In this document: one piece after another, positions 62,783-64,000 of the stretch
Position numbering within the stretch: the first letter of the stretch is position 1
Layout: each line of letters opens with the position of its first letter
DNA from: RHLJ01 sp965601955
GTDB taxonomy: Bacteria; Bacteroidota; Rhodothermia; Balneolales; Balneolaceae
NCBI GenBank assembly: GCA_965601955.1
Contig: OZ271855.1
Span: 124,001-188,000 of the forward strand
Direction: 5' to 3'
Length of the DNA: 64,000 nucleotides
Notes under the pieces: model-generated
The model's database searches: none
Told to the model about the DNA's origin: nothing
What the model saw: the letters and a program-made list of their open reading frames with translations, nothing else
Position numbers and translations under genes: made by a program

Positions 62783-64000
62783 TTATTTGCCGATACAAAA
62801 CCGGGAGAAAATGGAATCCAGGATATGCTCGTTTGTGATCTCTCCCGTTATTGTACCGAGCTCATTTAATGCGGCACGCAAATCTATGGATAAAAAATCA
62901 CCTGTCAGGTTTGAAGAAAGTCCCTCTAGCGCTGTTTGAATATGATCTTTTGCCTTTTGAAGAGCGTCTCTGTGACGAGAGGAGGTAACCAGTAAACTAC
63001 TGGCGTCATAGTGTTTGTTTTCGAGAGCCCGGTTTTTAAGCAATTTCTTTAATTCATTTACTCCTTCCCCGTTCATTGCTGATATTTTTAAATCAAATTC
63101 AATTCTGTGATCAGCTTCTAAACCTATATCACCTTTTGTTCCAAGTAGTATAAATGGTGTTGCGCCTGCTCTTTTTTGAAATGCTCCTATTTCTTTTCGC
63201 TCTTCATCATCAAATAGAGAGTTAAGTTCTTTTAGATAAACAACCAGGTCTGCAGCCTCAAACGCCTTTTGTGATCGTTTTACTCCTTCTGCTTCTACCA
63301 CATCATCCGTATTTCTTAACCCTGCCGTATCGATTAGTTTGAACAGAAGCCCATCATAATTCCAATCCACATCAATCGTATCACGGGTAGTACCTGCAAT
63401 ATCTGTTACAATCGCTCGGTCACTCCCTACTAATGTATTTAGCAGCGTTGATTTACCTGCATTTGGTCGGCCAATAAATACTGTTTTAACTCCATCCTTT
63501 ACCAGCCGCCCCGCCTCATAGGTATCAAGCAACCTTGCAAGTTCTTCATCTACTTTTTCGAGAAGCCTCTTCAACTCTTCCTTATTTGCGAACTCAACGT
63601 CTTCTTCCACAAAATCAAGCTCTAACTCAATCATGGCGGTGGCATCTATGACCTGTTGGCGGAATTTCTTTACATGGTCACCCAGTTTTCCTTCCATTTG
63701 TTGATTTGCGGCATCTATGGCTTTCATGCTTTTCGCATGGATCAAATCTGCTACTGCTTCGGCTTGATCTAATTCCAATTTACCATTCAAGAAAGCTCGT
63801 TGGGTAAACTCTCCTGCCTCAGCAGCTTTAACACCTAAAGCAAGAATAGTTTCAAGGACCTTTTGAGTAACAAGAACACCGCCGTGGCAGGATATCTCAA
63901 CAGTTTCTTCTCCGGTATAGGAGGTAGGTGAATGGAATATGGTCACTAAAACTTCATCTACAGGTTGATTATTACTATCTATAATTTTACCAAAATGAAC
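62783..64000 (-). CDS. mnmE: tRNA modification GTPase MnmE, C-terminal part (truncated by window)
   Basis: The frame is open to the right edge, so the N terminus lies outside. About 405 residues are visible: the end of the N-terminal tetrahydrofolate-binding domain (SYTGEETVEISCHGGV, a well-conserved MnmE segment), the helical domain, the G domain with GRPNAGKSTLLN, DIAGTTRDTID, DTAGLR and GTKGD, and the C-terminal FCIGK, whose Cys is needed for the modification. With MnmG it makes the cmnm5 group on U34 of certain tRNAs in the cytosol. The visible part is complete and undamaged. Confidence 0.97.
   Translation of the reverse strand, partial: VHFGKIIDSNNQPVDEVLVTIFHSPTSYTGEETVEISCHGGVLVTQKVLETILALGVKAAEAGEFTQRAFLNGKLELDQAEAVADLIHAKSMKAIDAANQQMEGKLGDHVKKFRQQVIDATAMIELELDFVEEDVEFANKEELKRLLEKVDEELARLLDTYEAGRLVKDGVKTVFIGRPNAGKSTLLNTLVGSDRAIVTDIAGTTRDTIDVDWNYDGLLFKLIDTAGLRNTDDVVEAEGVKRSQKAFEAADLVVYLKELNSLFDDEERKEIGAFQKRAGATPFILLGTKGDIGLEADHRIEFDLKISAMNGEGVNELKKLLKNRALENKHYDASSLLVTSSRHRDALQKAKDHIQTALEGLSSNLTGDFLSIDLRAALNELGTITGEITNEHILDSIFSRFCIGK

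Noticed and set aside
1..64000. tRNA, rRNA, insertion sequences or integrase genes
   Set aside because: Gaps between genes were read for cloverleaf ends (TTCGAATC-type), long conserved RNA segments and transposase frames; none was found.
1..64000. Depletion of AGATCT as a sign of the restriction enzyme's site
   Set aside because: AGATCT is present several times, for example near 10884 and within the giant gene, so no avoidance is evident; a modified site would not be avoided anyway.

Overview
The window looks like chromosomal DNA from a marine or halophilic Bacteroidota-like bacterium, most probably the Balneolaeota/Rhodothermaeota side. The basis is a type IX secretion (T9SS) C-terminal sorting domain of the YPNPFNPS type, Bat (BatD/BatE) aerotolerance proteins, a PID-CTERM-like small protein, a propeller/Y_Y_Y hybrid-style sensor kinase, barrel-less TonB-plug/MG2 proteins and the paired TIGR03545/TIGR03546-type membrane proteins. 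This placement is inferred from gene families; no rRNA or tRNA gene was seen. Genes are densely packed and no gene-free stretch reaches 300 bases.

Layout: 1-3406 end of a Bat operon plus an M20 peptidase; 3403-7495 a TolC / FtsX-type permease / HlyD export operon without its ATPase; 7598-8863 panC-panD; 8934-10682 a double-lipoyl E2 acyltransferase; 10862-13512 a trans-sulfuration enzyme, an M48 protease and a small CxxC protein; 13704-15279 an MhqO/MhqD-like dioxygenase-hydrolase pair behind a perfect 24-bp palindrome; 15403-27323 a sensor kinase, a LuxR-type regulator, a 2654-residue secreted protein with three seven-bladed FG-GAP propellers and a tiny PID-CTERM protein. 27580-32460 is an overlapping four-gene unit (cation/H+ antiporter with RCK domain, UBP zinc finger, cyclic-nucleotide-binding histidine kinase, and receiver / thioredoxin-reductase fusion). 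32507-34071 is a BglII/BstYI-like type II restriction-modification pair.

The next block, 35335-40484, is a tight lipid operon (glycosyltransferase, GNAT-like acyltransferase, enoyl-reductase, dehydratase, ketosynthase, acyl carrier protein). A serine-palmitoyltransferase-like alpha-oxoamine synthase at 44870 could act with it, possibly in sphingolipid synthesis. The remainder holds membrane and secreted proteins, a threonylcarbamoyl-AMP synthase, a helicase-like protein that has lost its ATPase motifs, a SRAP-family protein that has lost its catalytic residues, an MscS channel, secG, an M16 peptidase, two tandemly duplicated MG2/TonB-plug proteins and, at the right edge, mnmE.

The most interesting signals are: (1) two copies of ACCTACG-N6-CGTAGTTTTTA, one before the response-regulator gene and one before the giant secreted-protein gene; (2) the receiver/thioredoxin-reductase-like fusion whose glutaredoxin-like and reductase cysteines are both missing, encoded with an ion antiporter; (3) two conserved-looking but catalytically stripped enzymes (DEAD-box and SRAP); (4) the candidate sphingolipid gene set; and (5) a tandem duplication that carried along a neighbouring terminator.
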